DNA of 6,473 nucleotides from Chitinivibrionia bacterium (GCA_016208665.1 JACQXT010000063.1:1-6473), one strand, 5' to 3'. Shown: positions 1 through 6,473, counted from the first letter of the stretch. The notes: generated by a model not told the origin, from the letters alone. A program made the numbers and translations.

Positions 1-12
1 AACGACAGCGAC

Positions 13-15
13 TAG
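13..15 (+). other. In-frame TAG nonsense codon in hsdM
   Basis: The fifth codon of the window in the hsdM frame is TAG, flanked on both sides by well-conserved HsdM residues (NDSD before; [14 protein letters not shown] after). From memory of the family, a Trp (TGG) occupies this place, so one G-to-A change explains it. TAG ends the yaaC-like gene at 3561-3563, so there is no sign of recoding. No repeat or homopolymer tract surrounds it. Confidence 0.9.
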
Positions 16-672
16 GGTGGTGATCGCCTGCGCGACGACCCGCGCTGGAAGTACGGGGTGCCGCCGACTGGGAACGCGAACTTCGGGTGGGTCCAGCACT
101 TCATCCACCACCTGGCTCCGAACGGCTTGGCGGGGTACGTGCTCGCGAACGGCAGCATGTCCTCGAACCAGTCTGGCGAAGGCGAGATCCGAAAGGCCAT
201 GGTCGAGGCGGACATAGTGGACTGCATGGTCGCCATGCCCGGCCAGCTCTTCTATTCGACGCAGATCCCGGTGTGCCTGTGGTTCATCGCGCGGAGCAAG
301 AAGAACGGCCGGTTCCGTGACCGTCGTGGCGAGACCCTGTTCATCGACGCACGTAAGCTCGGCACACTACGCGACCGCGTCCACCGCGAACTGACGGACG
401 AGGACATCGCCCGTATCACGGATACCTACCACGCCTGGCGAGGCGACAAGGGCGCTGGCAAATACGAAGACGTGGCCGGGTTCTGCAAGAGCGCCACGAC
501 CAATGAGATCAGCGGGCACCAGCACGTGCTCACACCTGGCCGCTACGTTGGTGCCGAGGAAGTCGAGGACGACGGCGAGCCCTTCGACGAGAAGATGAAG
601 CGCCTTGTGGGGAAGCTGGAGGAGCAGTTCGCCGAGGGAGCAAAGTTGGAGAAGGCGATCCGGAAAAACTTG

Positions 673-678
673 AGGGGG
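673..678 (+). promoter_or_regulatory. Ribosome binding site for hsdS
   Basis: The purine run AGGGGG lies inside the 3' end of hsdM, seven bases before the ATG at 686. It supports 686 as the hsdS start, overlapping the hsdM stop, which allows translational coupling of M and S. Confidence 0.6.
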
Positions 679-685
679 CTCGGGT

Positions 686-889
686 ATGGGAGGTGATGCA
701 ACATCTTCAGTTCTTCGAGATCTACTGATCACGACAAAAGACGGTGATTGGGGTAAAGAATCGCCTGCGATTGGCCGCATTCCGTATCGCGTGATCCGAG
801 GAACTGATTTCCCGAGTGTACGACTTGGGGATGCGTTGTCTGTCCCTGTACGATACCTCAGTGAGACGACTTTCGCGCAGACTCGCTGA
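686..889 (+). pseudogene. hsdS: HsdS (specificity subunit), N-terminal fragment of a frameshifted gene
   Basis: This 67-codon frame starts at ATG 686, inside the end of hsdM and behind a good Shine-Dalgarno run. It encodes the first part of target-recognition domain 1 (TRD1): VLRDLLITTKDGDWGKE and IPYRVIRGTDFPSVRLGD look like the opening strands of an HsdS TRD that follow an N-terminal 'LxDLL' turn. It stops at TGA 887-889. The rest of TRD1 continues one frame away from 865 onward. If the two frames are joined, about 170 residues precede the central conserved region, a normal TRD1 length, so a one-base loss fits better than a large deletion. As it stands the fragment could not bind DNA or HsdM. 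Codons are much less GC-ending than in hsdM. Confidence 0.8.
865..888 (+). other. Frameshift window within hsdS TRD1
   Basis: The 686 frame is open to the stop at 887-889, and the frame used by 919-2049 opens after a TGA at 862-864. The lesion must therefore lie at about 865-888. Net loss of one base (or 3n+1 bases) is implied; adding one base near 885 would read FAQTRLRTYGGESPDKM. I see no heptanucleotide slip site of the X XXY YYZ kind; the longest homopolymer inside the window is TTT at 871-873. A mutation, an assembly error or a recombination joint are all possible. Confidence 0.75.
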
Positions 890-918
890 GAACCTACGGG
901 GGTGAGTCTCCTGATAAG

Positions 919-2049
919 ATGCTCGTTCATGCTGGAGAACTCTACGTCTCCTTGAAAGATGTCACACAGTCTGGAGACCTACTCGGCGCCGTGGCGAGGC
1001 TTCCGAGAGGTCACAGGCCAGGCAGGCTGACGCAAGACACGGTGAAGCTTCAGCCAGTAGGTGTTGGCGTTCCCCTCGACTACTTGTATTGGCTTTTAAG
1101 GACTCCGCAGTATCGTGATTACTGCAGGGCTCATGCAACAGGCACGACGAATCTAGGCCTTGCTCGAGACGACTTCCTTGCGTTTCCCGCGCCTGAGCCA
1201 ACAGTGAACCAGCATGTAATCGTCGAGATACTCGGCACCCTCGACGACAAGATCGAGCTGAACCGCCGGACGAACGAGACGCTCGAGACATTGGCGCGGG
1301 CGCTCTTCAAGTCGTGGTTCGTGGACTTCGACACCGTCCGAGCGAAGGCCGAAGGTCGTCAGCCGGTCGGGATGGATGCGGATACGGCGAAGCTGTTCCC
1401 GAGCGAGTTCGTTGAGTCGGAGTTGGGGGAGATTCCGAAGGGGTGGCGGGCCGTATCCTTGTCAGAGGCCGCCGAGTTGAATCCAGTTCGACGTTTAGAG
1501 AGAGGAGCCTGCGCTCCTTACGTTGAGATGTCCAGCCTCCCAACGAGCGGGCATCGCCCAAGTGAGTGGCCGTTGCGTGAGCCTGGATCCGGTGCGCGAT
1601 TCCAAAACGGCGACACGTTATTTGCGCGCATCACTCCCTGTCTCGAGAACGGGAAGACAGGCTATGTGGACTTCCTTGAGAAGGATGCCGTCGGCTGGGG
1701 ATCAACCGAGTACATCGTCATCCGTCCTCGACCACCATTGCCAACCGAGTGGGGCTATCTGTGTGCGCGTGATGAAGCATTCCGGAACTTTGCCGTGCAG
1801 AAGATGGAAGGGACCACAGGACGACAGCGCGTTTCTGCGGATTCCGCAGGTCGTTACCTTGTTGTAGTGCCTCCAGTTGTGGTCGCCAACCTATTCACTC
1901 AGGTTGTGACAGGCCTGTTCCGCCGAATGGCTTCGGGCGATGATGAAAACCGCACGCTCACGGAGCTACGTGATACACTCCTCCCCAAGCTCCTTTCCGC
2001 TGAGATCCGGGTGAAAGACGCCGAACGCTTCGTGGAGGGAACGGTATGA
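919..2049 (+). pseudogene. hsdS: HsdS (type I R-M DNA specificity subunit), large C-terminal fragment
   Basis: HsdS reads the bipartite DNA target through two TRDs and scaffolds HsdM and HsdR. This 376-codon frame holds the rest of TRD1 (GELYVSLKDVTQSGDLLGAV, then YLYWLLRTPQYRDYCRAHAT and GTTNLGLARDDFLAFPAPEP), the central conserved helix at about 1204-1345 (DDKIELNRRTNETLETLARA, then LFKSWFVDFDTVRAKAEG), TRD2 opening with ELGEIPKGWRAVSL near 1423 and including NGDTLFARITPCLENGK, and the distal conserved helix LTELRDTLLPKLLSAEIRV. The TRD1 and TRD2 ends form the usual pseudo-repeat (ATGTTNLGL against MEGTTGRQRV). ATG 919 is simply the first Met in this frame; the true start is 686, so about 75 N-terminal residues are out of frame. 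Translated alone it would lack half of TRD1 and is unlikely to restore target recognition. The central region is GC-ending like hsdM and hsdR, while the TRDs are not. TGA at 2047-2049 overlaps the next start. Confidence 0.9.
2034..2039 (+). promoter_or_regulatory. Ribosome binding site for the yaaC-like gene
   Basis: GGAGGG lies six bases before ATG 2046, within the final codons of hsdS. It is one of the best Shine-Dalgarno matches in the window and fixes the start that overlaps the hsdS stop as ATGA. Confidence 0.65.
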
Positions 2050-3563
2050 ACACTGGATGGGAGGCACGACTTGCCATCCTCCGGCAGGATGCCGAAAGCA
2101 AGATGCTTGTGCCTCTGCGTACGCACAACTGGACGGTGGCTATCGAGAGAGAGGTTGAGAACGGCGAGTATCTCATCATCAACGCTAAACGAGGTGGCAT
2201 AAAACACTGCGTGGCCATCATGTACACGTCTGGAACGAAGAACACTGTATATAAACCACTTGCCAGGTTGGTTGAGCACATATTCATTAATGGAGACTTG
2301 TACAAGCTGGATTCGTATGCACACGGAATAGAGATACCAGTAAGCGCTGTAGACGACTTTCCCAGCCTGCTCGTTAGCTGGAACAGTGCGAGTACAGACG
2401 GCAAGTTTGCAGCCGAAGCCCCTACCAATCCACTCGATGCGCATCCTCCCAAGCACCGGGCACTCCTTTCGGAGACACCTATTGAGGCGATCTGGCTGCG
2501 ACTACGGCAGCTAACAAGTGTCACGCTGGCTCGCAAGCTCGTCGAAACACGCGCGTTCGACGCAGGGCTCAAGCTAGACGATCTGGTGTTGAATATAAAG
2601 GCTGAGGGACTAGCATTCGCGCTCAGGAACGCCATTGACTACTTCCATGGCCGTGATGGCCAGAATGTCAGCCAGCGCGTCCTGAGCCTCTACTATGGCA
2701 GCATGTCCTTCGCTTTTTCCGAGATGCTTGCCGCGCCAATGGGGTCCACTGCACTCGCCGAAATCGAGGAGAGCACAAAGCTGGGCCATGGTCTCTATAC
2801 CGTCGATGGTGAGCAGGAGGGGCTTGAACACATTGTAGTCGGGCCACTCGCAACGGGGTTCTTCCCGAACTGGCTGCACTTCATCGGCTTGCCTACAGAC
2901 GGGTTGCCGAAGCAGAGGCCAAAGCGCTACAGTAACCTTGCGAAGCAAGCCCCAACCACGTGGGCGACCGTCGAAGACTTATTCGCGCGTATTCCCGAGG
3001 TAGCAGACCTCTTCGCGGAAATATTCGATACCAAACCTGCGTGGGTGACGCCGATCTATGATGCGGACGCAAATCCAACGCCCACCCTTTTCAGCGAGAC
3101 TAAGCATCCGAAGACGACGTACGCCATTCTATTGGACAGCTCAGCGAGACTTACGAAGGAAGACATCGTCGCCTTCCCGGGCCCAATCAGCCAGATTACT
3201 GAGGTAGCTTCTCGAGATCCTGGGCGACACTTTCGAGTTGCGGTCGATAGCACGGGAAAGGATGTTTGGTGGGATGCCCTTCCGATACATCACAGCCCTT
3301 TCACTCGAACCGCTTTGATTGTTCCTGTATTCGGTGTTGTTGGAGAGTACCGGGCGATCTGTATAGCGTTGCTCTACGCGCTCTCGATCATCGTCCGTTA
3401 TCGCCCTAGCGTATGGCGGAGAGTGCAAGAGGGTGACCTCGATCACTTGCGAGTCCTTATTGAGGCATTCCTTGCCGTAGTTGAGCGCGTGCTTCCTGAG
3501 CAGTTCTTGGAGCACGTTACAGGTCACCGCGTCTTCGCGAAGCAACCGGGAGCTTATTGGTAG
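2046..3563 (+). CDS. YaaC-like protein encoded between hsdS and hsdR; N-terminal domain unrecognised
   Basis: This is an intact 505-residue ORF ending in TAG. I recognise features of the YaaC family in the middle and C-terminus: a helical segment with LSLYYGSMSFAFSEML (residues 213-228), then TKLGHGL (244-250), and near the end ALSIIVRYRPSVWRRV (445-460) followed by an amphipathic helix to about residue 488. YaaC proteins have no established biochemical role that I know of. Residues 1-125 are an extra region, predicted by eye as alpha/beta (EYLIINAKRGG at 41-51, KNTVYKPLARLVEHIF at 65-80, DDFPSLLVSWN at 103-113); I cannot assign it, and although E41/K49 could suggest a nuclease-type fold I see no convincing full PD-(D/E)XK motif. 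There is no signal peptide. Residues 421-450 are hydrophobic but match the family's conserved helix rather than a clear membrane span. The ATGA overlap with hsdS and strong ribosome binding site imply co-expression with the R-M genes. Codons are mixed (ATA, TTA, AGA present), unlike hsdR. Coding certainty is high; family assignment is by pattern memory. Confidence 0.8.
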   Translation: MNTGWEARLAILRQDAESKMLVPLRTHNWTVAIEREVENGEYLIINAKRGGIKHCVAIMYTSGTKNTVYKPLARLVEHIFINGDLYKLDSYAHGIEIPVSAVDDFPSLLVSWNSASTDGKFAAEAPTNPLDAHPPKHRALLSETPIEAIWLRLRQLTSVTLARKLVETRAFDAGLKLDDLVLNIKAEGLAFALRNAIDYFHGRDGQNVSQRVLSLYYGSMSFAFSEMLAAPMGSTALAEIEESTKLGHGLYTVDGEQEGLEHIVVGPLATGFFPNWLHFIGLPTDGLPKQRPKRYSNLAKQAPTTWATVEDLFARIPEVADLFAEIFDTKPAWVTPIYDADANPTPTLFSETKHPKTTYAILLDSSARLTKEDIVAFPGPISQITEVASRDPGRHFRVAVDSTGKDVWWDALPIHHSPFTRTALIVPVFGVVGEYRAICIALLYALSIIVRYRPSVWRRVQEGDLDHLRVLIEAFLAVVERVLPEQFLEHVTGHRVFAKQPGAYW

Positions 3564-3728
3564 AATACTGGCAGACATGAATACTATCTTCATCGAACCC
3601 GTCGTCAAGGAAGCCGCACTGGATTGGCCAGGAAGCCTCGGCTTCGCAGTTCTTCTCGGTTCCGAGATCACTCTTGGCGAACCAAGATCGGAGCGTGACT
3701 ACCACGAGGAGACTTTAGACCCGATCGT

Positions 3729-3812
3729 ATGCGCGATACCCTTAGTACCATATTCCTCTCCGGCGAGATTAGAGCGCGCGACGCTGCCTCCGCTACCGGA
3801 GATGGAAGATGA
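3729..3812 (+). pseudogene. Remnant of an hsdS 3' end (about 27 residues)
   Basis: In the frame starting at 3729 the sequence reads MRDTLSTIFLSGEIRARDA and then a short tail to TGA at 3810-3812. This matches the distal conserved helix and C-terminus of HsdS: the intact copy in this window has LRDTLLPKLLSAEIRVKDAE at about 1966-2025. The segment overlaps the end of the HsdR-like remnant in a different frame, so the two relics are joined here. Its stop overlaps the next start codon as ATGA, the same arrangement as hsdS and the yaaC-like gene at 2046. It has no upstream HsdS sequence and cannot be functional. Confidence 0.72.
3798..3801 (+). promoter_or_regulatory. Ribosome binding site for the small ORF at 3809
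   Basis: GGAG lies seven bases before ATG 3809, inside the hsdS-tail remnant. A second purine run (GGAAG, 3804-3808) abuts the start. This supports 3809 as a real start. Confidence 0.45.
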
Positions 3813-4099
3813 GTAATTCCAAGGATCTTCAAACGCGACGATTTCACGAACCTCTGCTTCCCGGGGATTCGGATAAGGTTACAGTAGGATGTCGGCATAC
3901 TAACCCAGACGTTTGCTCGAAGAACCATTTGTCATCCGTCTGCGCTTTCGCAAGGTCAGGAGGAACCTGTCTTTCACCACCACACTCATGGCCGAAGCAG
4001 TACGGAAAGCTGCTACAATCCACGGAAGGAAACAACTCCGGTAGAACCAAGAAGACAATAGCCAAGGCTGATAGCCGAGGTCGTAGAGTCTTGTTATGA
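3809..4099 (+). CDS. Small putative four-cysteine protein encoded upstream of hsdR
   Basis: This 96-residue ORF fills exactly the gap between the hsdS-tail remnant and hsdR, overlapping each by ATGA (3809-3812 and 4096-4099). I do not recognise a named family. Four cysteines sit at residues 28, 36, 45 and 54, at nearly equal steps (8, 9, 9), within [27 protein letters not shown] and a following [13 protein letters not shown]. The regular Cys spacing with Pro-Pro and Trp looks like a real small metal-binding or disulfide fold rather than chance translation. The last ~20 residues are basic ([13 protein letters not shown]) and could contact nucleic acid; this is inference. There is no signal peptide or membrane segment, so a cytosolic zinc-binding role is more likely than a secreted one. 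Translation would couple to hsdR, whose own ribosome binding site is weak. Against it: a short length, and it sits in a region of gene decay. Confidence 0.6.
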   Translation: MSNSKDLQTRRFHEPLLPGDSDKVTVGCRHTNPDVCSKNHLSSVCAFARSGGTCLSPPHSWPKQYGKLLQSTEGNNSGRTKKTIAKADSRGRRVLL

Positions 4100-6473
4100 G
4101 CTTGAGTGGCTTCCACGAGTCCGAGGTCGAGCTGGCCGCACTCGAATGGTTCGAGGAACTCGGCTACAGCCTGCTCTCGGGCCCGGAGATAGCGCCTGGC
4201 GAAGCGAGGTCGGAGCGCGACCGCTACGAGGAGGCGTTCATCCCCCAGCGCCTGCGCGACGCCCTCGACAAGTTGAACCCGAACATCCCGGCCGAGGCAC
4301 TCGACGAAGCATATCGCAAGGTGACGAGGATCGACTCTCCGAATCCTATCGACGCCAACTCGAACTTCCACTACTGGCTCGCGAACGGCATCCCGGTCGA
4401 GTACTTCCGCAAGGACGGCTCCATCGGTGGTGACTCGGTCAGGCTTGCGGACTTCGACAATCCCGACGCCAACGCCTGGGTCGCCGTTAACCAGTTCACC
4501 GTGGTGGATGGTCAGTTCAACCGCAGACCCGACATCGTGCTCTTCCTGAACGGCCTGCCCGTCGCCGTCATCGAGCTGAAGAACCCGGCCGACGAGACCG
4601 CGACCATATGGACGGCCTGGCACCAGCTCCAGACGTACAAGCACCAGATCCCGTCCCTGTTCGTGTTCAACGAGGCGCTCGTCGTCTCGGACGGGCTGGA
4701 AGCTCGAATCGGGACGATCACTGCAACCCAGACGCGCTTCATGCCCTGGAGGACAATCGAGGGCGAGGATTTGGCCCCTGCCTCGATGCCTCAGCTAGAA
4801 GTGCTCATCAAGGGAGCCTTCGACCGACGTCGGTTCCTGGATCTCATCCGACACTTCCTCGTGTTCGAGCCGGACACGGACGGCACCTCGCAGAAGAAGA
4901 TGGCCGGGTACCACCAGTTCCACGCCGTGAGACGCGCCGTGGACGCGACCGTCGCAGCAGCGCGGCCGGACGGCGACCGCCGCGCAGGGGTCGTCTGGCA
5001 CACCCAGGGTTCCGGCAAGAGCCTGACCATGGTCTTCTACACCGGGAAGCTGATGCTCCACCCGGCCATGGAGAACCCGACCATCGTTGTGATTACGGAC
5101 CGAAACGATCTAGACGACCAACTCTTCGGGACCTTCTCCCGCTGCCACAAGTGGCTCCCCCAGGCACCCGAACAGGCAATGGATCGCGACGACCTCCAGG
5201 AGAAGTTGCGCGTTGGCTCGGGTGGGATCGTGTTCACGACCATCCAGAAGTTCATGCCCGAGGGGAAGGGAACCAGCTACCCGGCTCTGTCCGAGCGCCG
5301 TAACATCGTCGTCATTGCCGACGAGGCGCACAGGAGCCAGTACGACTTCATCGACGGCTTTGCCCGCCACATGCGGGATGCGCTCCCGAACGCCTCGTTC
5401 ATCGGGTTCACCGGCACACCCATCGAGCTGACCGACAAGAACACGCGAGCCGTGTTCGGCGAATACATCTCCGTGTACGACATCCAGCGGGCGGTCGAGG
5501 ACGGGGCAACCGTGCCCATCTACTACGAGGGTCGGTTGGCCAGGTTGGAGCTGGACGAGAAGGAGAAGCCGAAGCTCGACTCCGACTTCGACGAGGTGAC
5601 CGAGGGCGAGGAGGTCGAGAGCAAGGAGCAGCTCAAGACCAAGTGGGCCGCCCTTGAGGCGCTCGTGGGAACGGAGAAGAGGGTCAGCCTGGTCGCCAAG
5701 GACCTGGTCGAGCACTTCGAGAACCGGCTCGACGCCATGGACGGCAAGGCCATGGTCGTGTGCATGAGCCGCCGCATCTGCGTGGAACTCTACAAGGCAA
5801 TCGTGGCCATCCGACCGGACTGGCACGACGAGGACGACGCGAAGGGTTCGATCAAGATCGTGATGACCGGGAGCGCCTCGGATCCGCTGGGGTGGCAGGG
5901 ACACATCCGGAACAAACCACGGCGCGAGGATCTTGCCAATCGCTTCAAGGATCCCGAGGACCGTTTCAGGATCGTGATCGTCCGGGACATGTGGCTCACC
6001 GGGTTCGACGCACCGTGCCTCCACACGATGTACGTGGACAAGCCCATGCGCGGGCATGGGCTCATGCAGGCCATCGCACGCGTGAACCGGGTGTTCAAGG
6101 ACAAGCCCGGAGGGCTCGTGGTCGACTACCTGGGCCTCGCCGACAACCTCAGACGGGCGCTCGCCGTGTACACGGAGAGCGGGGGATCCGGGAGCACCGC
6201 CATCGATCAGGAAGAGGCGGTTGCGGTCATGCTCGAGAAGTTCGAGGTGTGCACTGGCCTGTTCCACGGTTTCGACTGGTCGCGGTGGATCACGGGAAGG
6301 CCCCACGAACGACTGTCGTTGCTTCCTGCGGCGCAGGAGCACATTCTTGCTCAGGACGACGGCAAGGGGCGCCTCCTGCGCGCGGTCACGGAACTCTCCC
6401 GCGCCTTCGCGCTGGCGGTGCCCACCGACGAGGCGCTCCGCATCCGGGACGACGTCGGCTTCTTCCAGGCCGT
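4096..6473 (+). CDS. hsdR: HsdR (type I restriction endonuclease, ATP-dependent motor and nuclease subunit), 3' end cut off by the window
   Basis: HsdR joins the HsdM2-HsdS enzyme, pumps DNA using ATP and cuts it far from an unmethylated target. The frame is open from ATG 4096 to the window end (792 codons; family about 1,000). The N-terminus [19 protein letters not shown] is the usual start. The nuclease domain has a PD-(D/E)xK signature: D146 (RRPDIVLF), E160-L-K162 (AVIELKNP) and the QxxxY motif Q177-Y181 (QLQTY). Superfamily 2 helicase motifs follow in order: Walker A HTQGSGKS with K308; Ia [19 protein letters not shown] box D409-H412 ([12 protein letters not shown]); motif III TGTP at 439-442; motif IV region [16 protein letters not shown] near 552; motif [11 protein letters not shown] near 631-640; motif [10 protein letters not shown] at 658-665. 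All catalytic residues I can check are present and there is no frameshift or stop. The C-terminal helical domain that docks to HsdM/HsdS is only partly visible. Codons are strongly GC-ending. Translation probably couples to the preceding ORF through ATGA; the nearest GAGG (4077-4080) is rather far away. Confidence 0.96.
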   Translation, partial: MSLSGFHESEVELAALEWFEELGYSLLSGPEIAPGEARSERDRYEEAFIPQRLRDALDKLNPNIPAEALDEAYRKVTRIDSPNPIDANSNFHYWLANGIPVEYFRKDGSIGGDSVRLADFDNPDANAWVAVNQFTVVDGQFNRRPDIVLFLNGLPVAVIELKNPADETATIWTAWHQLQTYKHQIPSLFVFNEALVVSDGLEARIGTITATQTRFMPWRTIEGEDLAPASMPQLEVLIKGAFDRRRFLDLIRHFLVFEPDTDGTSQKKMAGYHQFHAVRRAVDATVAAARPDGDRRAGVVWHTQGSGKSLTMVFYTGKLMLHPAMENPTIVVITDRNDLDDQLFGTFSRCHKWLPQAPEQAMDRDDLQEKLRVGSGGIVFTTIQKFMPEGKGTSYPALSERRNIVVIADEAHRSQYDFIDGFARHMRDALPNASFIGFTGTPIELTDKNTRAVFGEYISVYDIQRAVEDGATVPIYYEGRLARLELDEKEKPKLDSDFDEVTEGEEVESKEQLKTKWAALEALVGTEKRVSLVAKDLVEHFENRLDAMDGKAMVVCMSRRICVELYKAIVAIRPDWHDEDDAKGSIKIVMTGSASDPLGWQGHIRNKPRREDLANRFKDPEDRFRIVIVRDMWLTGFDAPCLHTMYVDKPMRGHGLMQAIARVNRVFKDKPGGLVVDYLGLADNLRRALAVYTESGGSGSTAIDQEEAVAVMLEKFEVCTGLFHGFDWSRWITGRPHERLSLLPAAQEHILAQDDGKGRLLRAVTELSRAFALAVPTDEALRIRDDVGFFQA

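Larger units (their letters stand above)
1..696 (+). pseudogene. hsdM: HsdM (type I R-M DNA adenine methyltransferase subunit), C-terminal part, interrupted by an amber codon
   Basis: HsdM is the S-adenosylmethionine-dependent N6-adenine methyltransferase of a type I R-M complex; two HsdM join one HsdS to make the modification enzyme. The frame reads [22 protein letters not shown] from base 1, then continues open to TGA at 694-696. The stretches [40 protein letters not shown] and [15 protein letters not shown] are typical of the conserved half of HsdM after the NPPF motif, and [20 protein letters not shown] followed by a Glu/Lys-rich helix is the usual C-terminus. NPPF itself and the SAM-binding region would lie just left of the window. 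Codons are strongly GC-ending. The TAG at 13-15 removes the C-terminal ~230 residues from any product started upstream; a restart at GTG 58 would give 212 residues without the catalytic core. I therefore call it a broken gene, unless the TAG is a read error. The 3' end overlaps hsdS by 11 bases. Confidence 0.93.
3577..3816 (+). pseudogene. Remnant of an hsdR 5' end (about 45 residues), with an out-of-frame tail
   Basis: The 80-codon frame begins MNTIFIEPVVKEAALDW and continues LGFAVLLGSEITLGEPRSERD. This lines up with the start of the intact HsdR downstream ([19 protein letters not shown], then [13 protein letters not shown]), with roughly half the residues identical by eye over about 45 positions. 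It is therefore the N-terminal piece of a different HsdR, not a recent copy of the neighbour. After about base 3720 the reading frame no longer resembles HsdR; the homology moves to another frame, where the end of an HsdS begins. Intact HsdR proteins are about 1,000 residues, so well over 90 percent is gone. It starts 13 bases after the yaaC-like stop, a normal operon spacing, which suggests an hsdR once followed that gene. A short 79-residue product is possible but I expect no nuclease function because the catalytic D...ExK lies far downstream in the family. Confidence 0.75.

Noticed and set aside
865..888. Programmed ribosomal frameshift or phase-variable repeat in hsdS
   Set aside because: There is no slippery heptamer, no obvious stem-loop and no tandem repeat. 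The GGGGG run at 898-902 lies after the upstream frame has already stopped, so slippage there could not join the frames.
1899..2635. Two overlapping minus-strand ORFs (185 and 225 codons) opposite the hsdS end and yaaC-like start
   Set aside because: Both are antisense to conserved HsdS C-terminal sequence or to the yaaC-like gene, and their Ser/Arg-rich translations look like reverse-frame artefacts.
13..3563. TAG read as an amino acid (recoding or pyrrolysine)
   Set aside because: The yaaC-like gene ends at TAG 3561-3563 directly after the expected family C-terminus, and reading on gives no recognisable protein.
3844..4644. Minus-strand ORF of 266 codons spanning the small ORF and the start of hsdR
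   Set aside because: It crosses a gene boundary and is antisense to conserved HsdR residues, including the nuclease motif; low-complexity Val/Gly/Asp content suggests a shadow frame.
4608..5303. Plus-strand ORF of 231 codons inside hsdR
   Set aside because: Arg/Pro-rich out-of-frame shadow of hsdR; the hsdR frame at the same place carries the Walker A motif.
5110..6342. Long minus-strand ORF of 410 codons
   Set aside because: It lies antisense to well-conserved HsdR helicase motifs in GC-rich DNA, where the opposite strand often stays open. Its translation (rich in HDHD, VLVVP-like runs) resembles no family and has no ribosome binding site that stands out.
1..6473. Inverted hsdS cassette, CRISPR array, tRNA, insertion sequence or attachment site
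   Set aside because: I found no second hsdS TRD set in inverse orientation, no regularly spaced repeats, no tRNA-like cloverleaf, and no transposase or terminal inverted repeats. The only extra hsdS material is the direct-orientation tail at 3729-3812.

Overview
The window holds part of a type I restriction-modification (R-M) locus, with every gene on the + strand in the order hsdM (3' part only), hsdS, a YaaC-like gene, a composite remnant of other R-M genes, a small cysteine-containing ORF, and hsdR (5' part, running off the right end). The host looks like a high-GC bacterium: codons in hsdM, the middle of hsdS and hsdR end mostly in G or C. The phylum cannot be fixed from this window. TAG, TGA and TAA are all used as ordinary stops.

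Layout. 1-696 is the C-terminal part of the HsdM methyltransferase, with an in-frame TAG at 13-15 where relatives have a Trp just after the NPPF catalytic motif. 686-2049 is hsdS, split into 686-889 and 919-2049 by a frame change at 865-888. 2046-3563 encodes a 505-residue protein whose central and C-terminal parts resemble the YaaC family. 3577-3816 is a relic: about 45 residues of an HsdR N-terminus, running in another frame into the last ~25 residues of an HsdS. 3809-4099 is a possible 96-residue gene with four evenly spaced cysteines. From 4096 to the end is an uninterrupted hsdR with nuclease and helicase motifs.

How the parts relate. In a working system HsdS chooses the DNA target, HsdM methylates it and HsdR translocates and cuts unmethylated DNA. 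Here M and S each carry one lesion while R is open throughout the visible part. As read, the locus should neither methylate nor restrict, unless the lesions are sequencing errors or an intact M/S exists elsewhere. The remnant suggests that two type I operons once lay in tandem (M-S-yaaC-R and S-orf96-R) and that a deletion between the first hsdR and the second hsdS fused them, possibly at a short stretch (LRDxL) common to both proteins. Third-position composition alternates along the window: GC-rich in hsdM, the hsdS central conserved region and hsdR, more AT-rich in the target-recognition domains, the yaaC-like gene and the relic. This fits assembly from several sources.

No RNA genes, CRISPR arrays, insertion sequences or clear terminators were seen. 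Gene spacing is tight (ATGA overlaps at 2046, 3809 and 4096), so there is little intergenic sequence.
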